Below, in pieces: positions 15,245 through 22,753 of a stretch of 64,000 bases of DNA. Location of the stretch: positions 1 to 64,000 of the IMG/VR virus record IMGVR_UViG_3300036715_002448. One strand, given 5' to 3'. The notes beneath the pieces are model-generated. The model was not told the DNA's origin, ran no database searches, and worked only from the letters and a program-made list of their open reading frames with translations. How positions within the stretch are numbered: position 1 is the first letter of the stretch; every line of letters starts with the position of its first letter. Source of the stretch: a virus. Made by a program: the position numbers and the translations under genes.

Positions 15245-15772
15245 TTATTTTTTTATAATCAATTCCATTCCTTCTTTTAAATTTTTAGCAACTATATCAC
15301 CTAGTCCTTTAACATATACTCTATGATTAGGTGTTACTCTTATTACATTTCCATCTTCTGTTTCTATTTCCAACCAATCTTCTGAATTATCATTGTTACT
15401 CCAATTTAATATATCAGCATATTCTACAGTATCAGACAATTCGTTAAAACTTAAAATTTTATCAAGTATTTTATTATCAACTACTTCTTTAATAGTAGTA
15501 AGGCCATTTTCTTTTAGCATAACAATAGAATCGCCTTCTATACATTTTGTTTGAACAAAATTATCGGGGGTAAATCCACCGTTAACTGTTAAACTTAAAA
15601 GTTCAAATAAATCCAAAAATGACAAATTCATATCATCAAAAGGATGTTGTAAATGACCATATGCCCCTCCACAAAAAATAGGGTCATAACTTGCATACAT
15701 AACATCATTACTTTCTGAATCAAAAATAGATATAAATTGATTGTATTTTAAAAAATTATGTGAGTTTTTCAT
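15245..15772 (-). CDS. N-terminal half of split ligase-like nucleotidyltransferase, with intein N-fragment
   Basis: Residues 1-76 are extein: a leader-like start (MKNSHNFLKYNQFISIFDSES), then GHLQHPFDDMNL, and an end at VQTK, the Lys being the expected adenylated residue. Cys77 begins a 99-residue N-intein (CIEGDSIVML is block A; VTPNHRVYV is block B). The stop follows after LIIKK, the usual split position. The C-half starts only about 65 bases downstream and no endonuclease gene intervenes, unlike the two other split genes here. Trans-splicing should rebuild the active site. Confidence 0.85.
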   Translation of the reverse strand: MKNSHNFLKYNQFISIFDSESNDVMYASYDPIFCGGAYGHLQHPFDDMNLSFLDLFELLSLTVNGGFTPDNFVQTKCIEGDSIVMLKENGLTTIKEVVDNKILDKILSFNELSDTVEYADILNWSNNDNSEDWLEIETEDGNVIRVTPNHRVYVKGLGDIVAKNLKEGMELIIKK

Positions 15773-15903
15773 TATACTTATATTGTTTCTATTGGATTTT
15801 TATTACACGTTCTAAATCCTATATAAAATTCTCTAGTAATTTTATGAGTCAATTTATAAACATAAAATACTCAATATTTTGTTTATTAAATATATATTTA
15901 ATC

Positions 15904-15918
15904 TTTTATTTATATATC
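15904..15918 (-). promoter_or_regulatory. Late-promoter-like motif
   Basis: Minus-strand GATATATAAATAAAA lies about 130 bases upstream of the split ligase N-half and just downstream of a terminator hairpin, so it could start transcription of the leader-gene run to the left. Confidence 0.5.
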
Positions 15919-15931
15919 TTCTATAAAAAGA

Positions 15932-15963
15932 AAAAGCCAATAACTTTAGCATTATTGGCTTTT
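15932..15963 (-). terminator. Hairpin terminator
   Basis: AAAAGCCAATAA pairs with TTATTGGCTTTT around a short loop, with T/A runs on both sides. It lies about 20 bases after the stop of the 15983-16204 gene and would end that transcript. Confidence 0.75.
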
Positions 15964-15982
15964 CGAAAAGTGCAAACTGAAA

Positions 15983-16204
15983 TTAATCAGTTGGTCCTTT
16001 TGGTGTTAGTTTTTGTTCTGGTTCTTCCCCAGATTGAACAGCTTCTGCAGGTGCATTTGCTTTATTCAATTCTTCAACGAAAAGAACTGCATCATAAATC
16101 AAAGCAGAATCTTTTAAAGAATAAACTCCTTTAGATTGAGCCATTTCTGCAGCTTGGATAAGTACTCCAATTGCTTGACCTAGGTTTGAAATTTTTTGTT
16201 CCAT
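15983..16204 (-). CDS. Small conserved protein, paralogue of the 19010-19201 product
   Basis: A 73-residue helical protein: ISNLGQAIGVLIQAAEMAQS, then KGVYSLKDSALIYDAVLFVE, and a Pro/Glu-rich tail. The product at 19010-19201 shares the same layout (VTNLGQAVSILVQAAEFAQT, KGVFNLKD), so the two are clear paralogues. No leader is present. Function unknown; the amphipathic helices suggest a small assembly or binding protein. A terminator follows directly. Confidence 0.78.
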   Translation of the reverse strand: MEQKISNLGQAIGVLIQAAEMAQSKGVYSLKDSALIYDAVLFVEELNKANAPAEAVQSGEEPEQKLTPKGPTD

Positions 16205-16213
16205 GTTTGTTTT

Positions 16214-17116
16214 TTATTTAATTATTTTAAATTTTTGTTGTATAATATTATATGTAGTTTCGAAATTTTGTTTAAGATCGTTAACTAAAAAATTAATTAA
16301 AACTGTTCGTAATTCTTTATTATTTAGCATTTTTTTAAATCCCCATAAATGAAAATACCATTTAGAAGCTTCTAAAATATTACCGCCGTTTCTAGGAGCT
16401 GGATCCCATTCGATTCTATTTTGTATACCTTCTTCACCGGGTAAGTATGTATTTGTTATTAAAGTAGAATACCTTTTATTCATAAATCTTGCTAACATAG
16501 GTAAAACACGTTGTTCAATAGTCATCATTTCACCATATAAAATAGATTTTTTGGAATTTTCTAAAGCAGTAGTATATGCAATTGTAGTCCACTCATCAAC
16601 AAGTTCTCTATCCCGTAAATGTAAAAAAGAAGTATTAACAGGCATTACATCAGTTAAATCTTTAAATTGATAAGCCATGTGTTTACTTAAAACCTTTTCA
16701 AGTTGTGGATAAACAACAGGACCATTACCTAAAATATGATTTTCACAAAACATACCAGAGAATGAAAGAGGTTTATCCATTTTCAAATCAGGCATTTGTG
16801 AAATAATAACATCAGTGTCTATTATAGCATATTCTTCGTCTGTTATTAAGAAATTACAAAGTATTTTTGCTATTGCCCAATACTGAGTTCTATTAATTCC
16901 TTTTCCTAATAACTCTAAAGAACCATAATTTATTTCGTCATAGTATTTATCAATACCATATTTTTCTAAAACTTTTAAATGAGCTGAGTCACAAATAAGA
17001 TTCATAGAATGTCCTAATTCTTTCCAATGTAAAATAGAAAGAAGCTGTACTAACAGTTCTATTTCAAACCATTCGTGAGGTTCATTGTATTGTTCATAAC
17101 AGTGATATCCATTCAT
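16214..17116 (-). CDS. Glycosyltransferase-like protein (GT-A type)
   Basis: A 300-residue soluble protein with IIDTDVI near residues 97-103, a DxD-type motif used by GT-A glycosyltransferases to bind a nucleotide sugar with a metal. Other features fit a retaining-type GT-A fold (ILGNGPVVYP, then HLWGFKK near the C-terminus). The overlap with the 66-residue gene and adjacency to the family 2 glycosyltransferase at 17316-18497 support a sugar-modifying cluster. The acceptor could be virion protein or host envelope glycan; family assignment is moderate. Confidence 0.65.
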   Translation of the reverse strand: MNGYHCYEQYNEPHEWFEIELLVQLLSILHWKELGHSMNLICDSAHLKVLEKYGIDKYYDEINYGSLELLGKGINRTQYWAIAKILCNFLITDEEYAIIDTDVIISQMPDLKMDKPLSFSGMFCENHILGNGPVVYPQLEKVLSKHMAYQFKDLTDVMPVNTSFLHLRDRELVDEWTTIAYTTALENSKKSILYGEMMTIEQRVLPMLARFMNKRYSTLITNTYLPGEEGIQNRIEWDPAPRNGGNILEASKWYFHLWGFKKMLNNKELRTVLINFLVNDLKQNFETTYNIIQQKFKIIK

Positions 17117-17313
17117 TTTACTTCTTCAAAAATAGATTCTTTGGTAATATTAATTTTAACTTGATTTTGCCCAGTTAAGTCTTTTAACAAAATATAAACA
17201 ATATCATCTCTATCCGCATCTACATAAACTTCCCATCCAAAATCCGTAATTTTTCTTTCATTTACCCAAGATTCTACTTTAATGTTAGGTTGTTTTTTAT
17301 AGTAAATTTGCAT
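17113..17313 (-). CDS. Small conserved-looking protein between glycosyltransferases
   Basis: A 66-residue soluble protein with a beta-rich middle (WEVYVDADRDDIVYILLKD) and no known motif. Its last bases overlap the start of the 16214-17116 gene, and its start lies 3 bases from the stop of the family 2 glycosyltransferase, so it is translated within that operon. Function unknown. Confidence 0.7.
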   Translation of the reverse strand: MQIYYKKQPNIKVESWVNERKITDFGWEVYVDADRDDIVYILLKDLTGQNQVKINITKESIFEEVK

Positions 17314-17315
17314 AT

Positions 17316-18497
17316 TTATTTTTTAAGATTTAAGAAAAATTTCTTATTTTCTTTTATTCTTGTTAAGTCAGGTTCTTCTACTAATCCTTTTTCTACCATT
17401 TTCCACAATTTTTTGTATGTTTGACTAGATTCTTCTTTACGTCCACTATACCAAGATGAAATACAATGCAAATCATAAATCTTCCAAAGATAAAAAGGAA
17501 CATCTATAAAAAGATTTGATTTTGGCGAAGGAGACTTTCCGGCATATTTCATTGCATGTGAACTATAAATATATGCAGTATCATAATCTTTTATTGATTG
17601 ATAATAAAGAATAAGTGGAAGTAAATGTTCAACTCTATACATATTAGTTTGACCACATCTACGATAAGCTTCCATAACTTCATAAATAGGATCATTACGT
17701 TTTGCTTTTAAACTTGCCACCATATAACGTGAATAGTAAATTTCTTCCCAGTACCCTGTTAAAGTTTCAGCTCGTTTTGTATACCATTCAATAGCTTTAT
17801 CTATGTTTTCACAATCTCTATATGATTGAGCCAAATAAAATACCCAGCGAGCATCTTTTTTAGGATCATTTGCAACATAATCTTCAAGAATTTTTGCATG
17901 TCCTTCATATTTTTCCTTAATAGTTTGAGAAGTCCATGAATTACCATCTGCTGTTACAAGAACATTAAATCCATCAATTATTGCCGATTTTATATCTTCT
18001 CTGTCATTTACTAAAACTTCGTGTAAAGGACCTTCAAACCTCCAACCATCATTAAGCTTGTAAAATTGCATACGATGATAATGTTGAGCACCATAAGTAA
18101 CTTTAACATTGGCTGCATCAAATTGTACTAATTTTCTTTTAAATAACCAAGATTCAAAATTCTTATCATAAATCAGTTGTTCATCGGCATCTTGCCAAAA
18201 ACCAAATGCATTTTCTAGATTTAGTTCTATTGCTAATTTATTAGCTTCATTTATTGATCTGTTTCTTGCATCGCCAAAATTTATCCAAGGATGGTCAACT
18301 ACTCTACCAGGTATATTCTTTTCTTTAAAAAAGTCTTCTACAATTTCTTTCGTTTTATCCGTAGAACCAGTATCTACTACAACATAAGCATCTATTAAAG
18401 AATATATAGAATTTAAACATCTTTCTATAACATTTTCTTCGTTTTTAACAATCATAGTAAGTACTATATTAGCACTCGGACTTTCTAGTTTATTCAT
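17316..18497 (-). CDS. Family 2 glycosyltransferase with C-terminal helical repeats
   Basis: The N-terminal domain shows the GT2 pattern: LTMIVKNEENVIERCLNSI near residues 13-31, VVDTGSTDKTKEIV near 38-51, and FWQDADEQLI around residue 100 (the DxD-like metal site). The C-terminal half is helical with TPR-like spacing (YLAQSYRDCENIDKAIEWYT and following). Such enzymes transfer sugars from nucleotide donors. The target is unknown; decoration of tail fibres or head is possible. The family call is firm. Confidence 0.85.
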   Translation of the reverse strand: MNKLESPSANIVLTMIVKNEENVIERCLNSIYSLIDAYVVVDTGSTDKTKEIVEDFFKEKNIPGRVVDHPWINFGDARNRSINEANKLAIELNLENAFGFWQDADEQLIYDKNFESWLFKRKLVQFDAANVKVTYGAQHYHRMQFYKLNDGWRFEGPLHEVLVNDREDIKSAIIDGFNVLVTADGNSWTSQTIKEKYEGHAKILEDYVANDPKKDARWVFYLAQSYRDCENIDKAIEWYTKRAETLTGYWEEIYYSRYMVASLKAKRNDPIYEVMEAYRRCGQTNMYRVEHLLPLILYYQSIKDYDTAYIYSSHAMKYAGKSPSPKSNLFIDVPFYLWKIYDLHCISSWYSGRKEESSQTYKKLWKMVEKGLVEEPDLTRIKENKKFFLNLKK

Positions 18498-18649
18498 TTT
18501 AATTCTTTATTAAGTTTGTTTTGTTTTCTTATTATTACTTTATCTTCTTCTCTTTTTAAAGCCTCTTCTTTAATTTGTTCTAAATTAGAATTGTTAGTAA
18601 TTTTATAGAAGTATGGTTTTTTAGCATAATATATTTGTAGATTTTTTCT
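18494..18649 (-). pseudogene. 3' remnant of a lost gene
   Basis: An open stretch without a start codon reads KNLQIYYAKKPYFYKITNNS and continues through EQIKEEALKREEDKVIIRKQ to a TGA that overlaps the ATG of the next gene, the usual coupling seen here. Upstream bases (18650-18804) contain stops in all frames. It looks like the 3' end of a decayed gene. Family not recognised. Confidence 0.4.
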
Positions 18650-18804
18650 TTAACTACATTAGCATTACTAGAATAGTATTTTTATGATTTTAAATTATTA
18701 GCAAAATGCTTTTTCTTTATCAATAAAATACTTTCACTTTCTTCATGTCATAAGAGTTTATTTTAAATATCTACAAAACTAATAAAAAAGTAATAAAAAA
18801 TTGA

Positions 18805-19008
18805 TTAAATTTCATCATTTTTATCGGACTTTGTAAAAGTACCGAAATCTTGATAAGGTAGGTTTTTAGGAGATTTTTTAACTTCTGGGTATTTTAAAAT
18901 AGTACCTTCATAAGGATCAAGGGAAACACCTTTAGACTTGAAAAAATCTGCAAATTTCTTCCAGGTCCCTTTGTAGTATCGTATATCCTTTAAGTTTCTA
19001 TCTTCCAT
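18805..19008 (-). CDS. Small basic protein of unknown function
   Basis: I take the start at 19008 (MEDRNLKDIRYYKGTWKKF), which follows the stop of the upstream gene at 19010; an upstream ATG would overlap that gene by 20 bases. The 67-residue product is basic and aromatic (ADFFKSKGVSLDPYEGTI, NLPYQDFGTF). No family recognised. Confidence 0.6.
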   Translation of the reverse strand: MEDRNLKDIRYYKGTWKKFADFFKSKGVSLDPYEGTILKYPEVKKSPKNLPYQDFGTFTKSDKNDEI

Positions 19009-19009
19009 T

Positions 19010-19201
19010 TTAAGATTTTTTAGCTTCATCGACTCCTCTGTCGGCTGTTTGATTTTGTTTATTCAATTCTTCAATAAAGTTAATCGACTCGACTATTATT
19101 GCTACATCTTTTAAATTAAAAACACCTTTTGTTTGTGCGAATTCAGCTGCTTGAACTAAAATTGAAACTGCTTGACCTAAATTTGTAACTTGTTCTTTCA
19201 T
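19010..19201 (-). CDS. Small conserved protein, paralogue of the 15983-16204 product
   Basis: A 63-residue protein, EQVTNLGQAVSILVQAAEFA then TKGVFNLKDVAIIVESINFI, clearly related in sequence and length to the product at 15983-16204. The C-terminal tails differ. Two amphipathic helices are likely. No leader. Function unknown; two copies flanking the glycosyltransferase genes suggest duplication. Confidence 0.75.
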   Translation of the reverse strand: MKEQVTNLGQAVSILVQAAEFAQTKGVFNLKDVAIIVESINFIEELNKQNQTADRGVDEAKKS

Positions 19202-19302
19202 TTTGTATTTGTTTAATTTTTAAAATTATATGATGTATTATTGTAAAAGTTTAAAAATTTTATGTATGTTTAATGTTATTTTGCATTTAATTTCAGTTAG
19301 CG

Positions 19303-19425
19303 TTATTCCCAAGAAGGGCCAAAAGTCATTAATTTTATCATTATAAAGTCTTCATTATATACAGCTAACTGAGCTAATGATACTACTATTTGGGCAGTTT
19401 GGAGTATTTTGTATTTAAGATTATT
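19303..19425 (-). other. Possible coding remnant in a 230-base gap
   Basis: A start-less open stretch reads YKILQTAQIVVSLAQLAVYN and ends MTFGPSWE at a TAA. It reads like coding sequence and may be the 3' end of a lost small gene. Nothing else is seen between 19202 and 19434. Confidence 0.25.
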
Positions 19426-19434
19426 TTAAGTATC

Positions 19435-20079
19435 TTATTTTTTAGGTATAGAATTAAAGTCAATATATTTTCCACTAACTATTTTTGCATCTGGATTTTT
19501 AACGGTAGCTTTAATTTCTAATGCTTTTGTACCACACTTAAAAAATAAGAATCTTTTTGGTATTCTGTAGATGACAAAATCAACAGTGTCTTTAACTATT
19601 GTATGACCTTCGAATGTTTTTGTTTTGGTAGAAAGGCACCCATTTTGTTCAATCCAAGGAGTTTTATAAGTGAAACATTTCAAAGTATCAATTTGTTTGT
19701 CTTTGTAAACTATAGAGTCTTTAACTTTTCCCGTTGCATCAATTGTAGTAGTTGTTCCTGTACTAACTAATGATTGTACATATTTTAACTTTATACCAAG
19801 GTCTGCAATTGTTTTTTTATATTGTTGCTCGTGTGCTTTAAATTCATCTTGTGTTAATTCAAGACGTTTAATTGTTGCAGCACTTTTACCATCTTTTGTT
19901 TTAAATGTGTTAATTGAATCAAAAAGTGTTTCTTGATTATTTGATAATCGTCCTATTTCAACATCTTTTGATTTATTTAGGTTTATTGACCAAAAAAGAC
20001 CACCAGATAGCAAAACTATGAGTACTATTGTTTTGTACTTCCAAAGGAATGCTAAAATTTGTTTAATAATAATTGACAT
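19435..20079 (-). CDS. Membrane-anchored coiled-coil protein
   Basis: A 214-residue protein with an N-terminal hydrophobic segment (about residues 15-30, IVLIVLLSGGLFWSI), then a long charged coiled coil (residues 35-95) and a beta-rich C-terminal part. The topology is that of an inner-membrane spanin or of the DUF6549-type proteins common in Bacteroidota phages. No lipoprotein partner is evident next to it, so a role in lysis is only a possibility. Confidence 0.65.
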   Translation of the reverse strand: MSIIIKQILAFLWKYKTIVLIVLLSGGLFWSINLNKSKDVEIGRLSNNQETLFDSINTFKTKDGKSAATIKRLELTQDEFKAHEQQYKKTIADLGIKLKYVQSLVSTGTTTTIDATGKVKDSIVYKDKQIDTLKCFTYKTPWIEQNGCLSTKTKTFEGHTIVKDTVDFVIYRIPKRFLFFKCGTKALEIKATVKNPDAKIVSGKYIDFNSIPKK

Positions 20080-20278
20080 AGTATTTGTTTATTTTATTTT
20101 ATTATGTTGTACTAGTAGTACCTACCATCGATTCTGGTATTAAGATTATTCATAATTGAGTCAAGGCAGTGAAGGTATATACATATTTATTTACTTCGGG
20201 TTTTTGTAAATACTTTCCAGTCAATTAATACTTCTATTATTTAAAAGTTTAGAAGGACCGCTTAATATCAATGTCAAA

Positions 20279-21235
20279 TTATGCTAATTTTGATTTTAGA
20301 TAGTCTATTTCTATTTGTTGTTCTTTAATCGCTTCTATTAACAAAGCTACCATATTTGCATATGCAACGGATAAAGTTCCATCGGGGTTTGTTGTAATTA
20401 CTTCAGGTAATACTTCTTGAACTTCTTGAGCAATAACCCCTGCTTTCCTAAGGTTATCATCCATATCAGTTCTTATGTAAGTATATCCATTAATTTTTTT
20501 TACTTTGTCTATTGCATTTGGAATAATTTGCAAATCAGATTTAACAGATTTATCAGAATGTGCAGTAATATCACCTATTGCATAAATAGAAATACCATTT
20601 GTTCCTGCAATCGAACCTACATGTATGGGATAAATTGGGGTAGTAGAACCTGTTCCAACTCCTAATTTTGTATTAATTATTACATTTCCTGTAGTAAAAG
20701 TAGCCCCGGTTGCAGTTAAACCTTGAACAAACCATTGAACTGCTTGAAATGTATTAGTAATAGAAAGAGCAGCATAATTACCTAAATCACTAAGATACAC
20801 TACATCTTGAAAATTACCAGTACTTCTAAAATTAACAGTTGTGTTCCCTTTTTTAGCTCCACTATTATCATAAGAAAATGACAAAGTGTCATTTTTATTT
20901 ATTTTGAAATTATTTGTTCCTACATTTAACAATCCTGATATGGTTCCGCCTGCTAATGATAAATATGACGTAGAATCAACTGATCCGTCGGCTTTAAGAA
21001 AACCTCCAGAAGTTCCACCAATTGTTTTATGACCTGTTGCTAGTACATATCCATTAACATCAAGAGTTTCTATTGGTGTTAATTTATTAATGGATATTCT
21101 TTTATTAGTAGAATCTAAATTGAAGATAGTGCTACCATCAGTAGCATTATTTATTATTAAAGAGCTTGTAGAATCAGAAAAAGGTTTGAGCTTTTGCACA
21201 ACCGCCCCGTTTTTGATTTTAAATTCATTTGCCAT
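20279..21235 (-). CDS. Tail fibre/appendage with S74 chaperone domain
   Basis: A 318-residue protein whose C-terminal 97 residues, from about residue 222, form a peptidase S74 intramolecular chaperone: HSDKSVKSDLQIIP carries the catalytic Ser, AGVIAQEVQEVLPEV is the typical core, and it ends in a coiled coil (AIKEQQIEIDYLKSK). This domain folds trimeric fibres and then cuts itself off. The N-terminal part holds beta repeats and FLKADGSVDSTSYLSLAGG, also found in the neighbouring fibre gene. It probably contributes to host recognition. Confidence 0.87.
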   Translation of the reverse strand: MANEFKIKNGAVVQKLKPFSDSTSSLIINNATDGSTIFNLDSTNKRISINKLTPIETLDVNGYVLATGHKTIGGTSGGFLKADGSVDSTSYLSLAGGTISGLLNVGTNNFKINKNDTLSFSYDNSGAKKGNTTVNFRSTGNFQDVVYLSDLGNYAALSITNTFQAVQWFVQGLTATGATFTTGNVIINTKLGVGTGSTTPIYPIHVGSIAGTNGISIYAIGDITAHSDKSVKSDLQIIPNAIDKVKKINGYTYIRTDMDDNLRKAGVIAQEVQEVLPEVITTNPDGTLSVAYANMVALLIEAIKEQQIEIDYLKSKLA

Positions 21236-21279
21236 AATTCACTTCCCTTTCCGTGAGTATTTTTAAAAAAAATTTAAAA

Positions 21280-21307
21280 AATGGAGTAACCAAATGATTA
21301 CTCCATT
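21280..21307 (-). terminator. Hairpin terminator
   Basis: AATGGAGTAA (21280-21289) pairs with TTACTCCATT (21298-21307) around CCAAATGA. It lies just downstream of the fibre gene ending at 21330. Confidence 0.7.
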
Positions 21308-21329
21308 CTAATTATATATCATTATGTTT

Positions 21330-22739
21330 TTAGACAATAATTAAGTTACGTGAAACTTTAATTGTTGCTGATGTAGCAGAACCCATAGTTGCAATTAATC
21401 TTGCATTACCAGAAGTAATATCACTCGTAAACGTTACCAATTGTCCGGCTGTTTCTAACACTCCATATTCAGACATCATAGTGGTTGTTCCATTATGTAT
21501 TAATGTTATTTCCGAAATTTGATAATTACTTCCTTGGGTTACTTGAATTAAATACTTACCTGATCTGTAAGTAGCAATTGGAAATGTATCAATAACTGTT
21601 GCAGATGTAGTAGAAAGTGTACTATTATTAGAACCAAATGAATTAATATTTGTTCCAGCGGTAGCTAATGTTAAATTTCCACCAACGGTGATAGAACCTG
21701 TTAAACCAATACCACCTTGAACTTGCAAAGCACCTGTAATTGTACTTGTCGAGTCAGCGTGATTTGTTATTGTAATAGCTGTTGGAGTAGAAGAACCTCT
21801 TCCGGTAACAGAACTTAAAGTATCAGTTTCTGCTGTTAAATAACCTGTTGTACTTGCTGCAGTAATACGACCTTTTGCATCTACTGTAAATGTATTAAAT
21901 CCTGATCCAGCAGTTACTCCAGTATTAGATAAAACAGTTGAAATTAAAACAGGAGAGGTTCCTGAAAAATTGGTAGCAACAGTAGCCCCAGCCATAACAA
22001 TATCAGGACCTGTAAGCCCGAGTATTACATTACGGGAAAAATACTCAGAAGTTGTTGCATTACCAATAAGAGTACCCAAAATAGTTGTAAAACTAGCAGT
22101 CGTACCGGTAAGGCCTCCCGTTAAAGTACCACCACTAAGTTGTAAATAAGAAGATAAAGATGATGAAGTTGCATAAGAATTACCATCAATAGAACCATCC
22201 GCTTTTAAAAATTGCGAAGAAATACCACTAGGAGTTTTAAATCCAGTAGCTTGTATATTACCTGTAAACGTCGCCCCGGTTGATGTTAATCCTAAACTAA
22301 AAATTGCTAAATCATTAAATGTTTTGCTACCTACAAAAGTTTGTGTTGTTGTATTAACAATACCAGAAACCGTTGCGCTTGCACTAGGAAATGCTGGAAA
22401 TATAACATCACTTCCACCTCCCGCTATTGTTAAAGTAGCAGTAGGACCAGCTATTGTACCATTAGTCCAAGATAAAGAAGTTGGATAGTAGTTAGTATCT
22501 ATAGTTGCTTTAAAAACTAAATTACTATCAGCCGTTCCACCAACAAACCAATACTCTACTAGAGGATTGGTTCCTGATTTAATACCAATTGTTAACCCTT
22601 CATAACGATAAGTTGGTATTAATGCAGTTAATGCTGCTGCTGTAGCTCCAGCTGTTGTACCTGCTAAATATGGACCATACTTGGCATCAGCAGGAGCAGT
22701 GGTTTTCGCTAGAATATTATCCGATAAGTTTATTGCCAT
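21330..22739 (-). CDS. Tail-fibre-like structural protein
   Basis: A 469-residue protein rich in Thr, Ser, Gly and Ala with repeated beta strands. Around residue 175 it carries GISSQFLKADGSIDGNSYA, shared with the fibre at 20279-21235, and later strings such as TVDAKGRITAASTTGYL that are typical of phage fibre shafts. The C-terminus (SATIKVSRNLIIV) would form a tip or attachment domain. No S74 domain. Trimeric fibre is inferred from composition and context. Confidence 0.78.
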   Translation of the reverse strand: MAINLSDNILAKTTAPADAKYGPYLAGTTAGATAAALTALIPTYRYEGLTIGIKSGTNPLVEYWFVGGTADSNLVFKATIDTNYYPTSLSWTNGTIAGPTATLTIAGGGSDVIFPAFPSASATVSGIVNTTTQTFVGSKTFNDLAIFSLGLTSTGATFTGNIQATGFKTPSGISSQFLKADGSIDGNSYATSSSLSSYLQLSGGTLTGGLTGTTASFTTILGTLIGNATTSEYFSRNVILGLTGPDIVMAGATVATNFSGTSPVLISTVLSNTGVTAGSGFNTFTVDAKGRITAASTTGYLTAETDTLSSVTGRGSSTPTAITITNHADSTSTITGALQVQGGIGLTGSITVGGNLTLATAGTNINSFGSNNSTLSTTSATVIDTFPIATYRSGKYLIQVTQGSNYQISEITLIHNGTTTMMSEYGVLETAGQLVTFTSDITSGNARLIATMGSATSATIKVSRNLIIV

Positions 22740-22753
22740 GATTATTTATTATT

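Noticed and set aside
20080-20278. Possible extra fibre fragment in the gap before the S74 fibre
   Set aside because: Short open pieces exist but no reading is coherent over more than about 20 residues and no start codon or motif is present.
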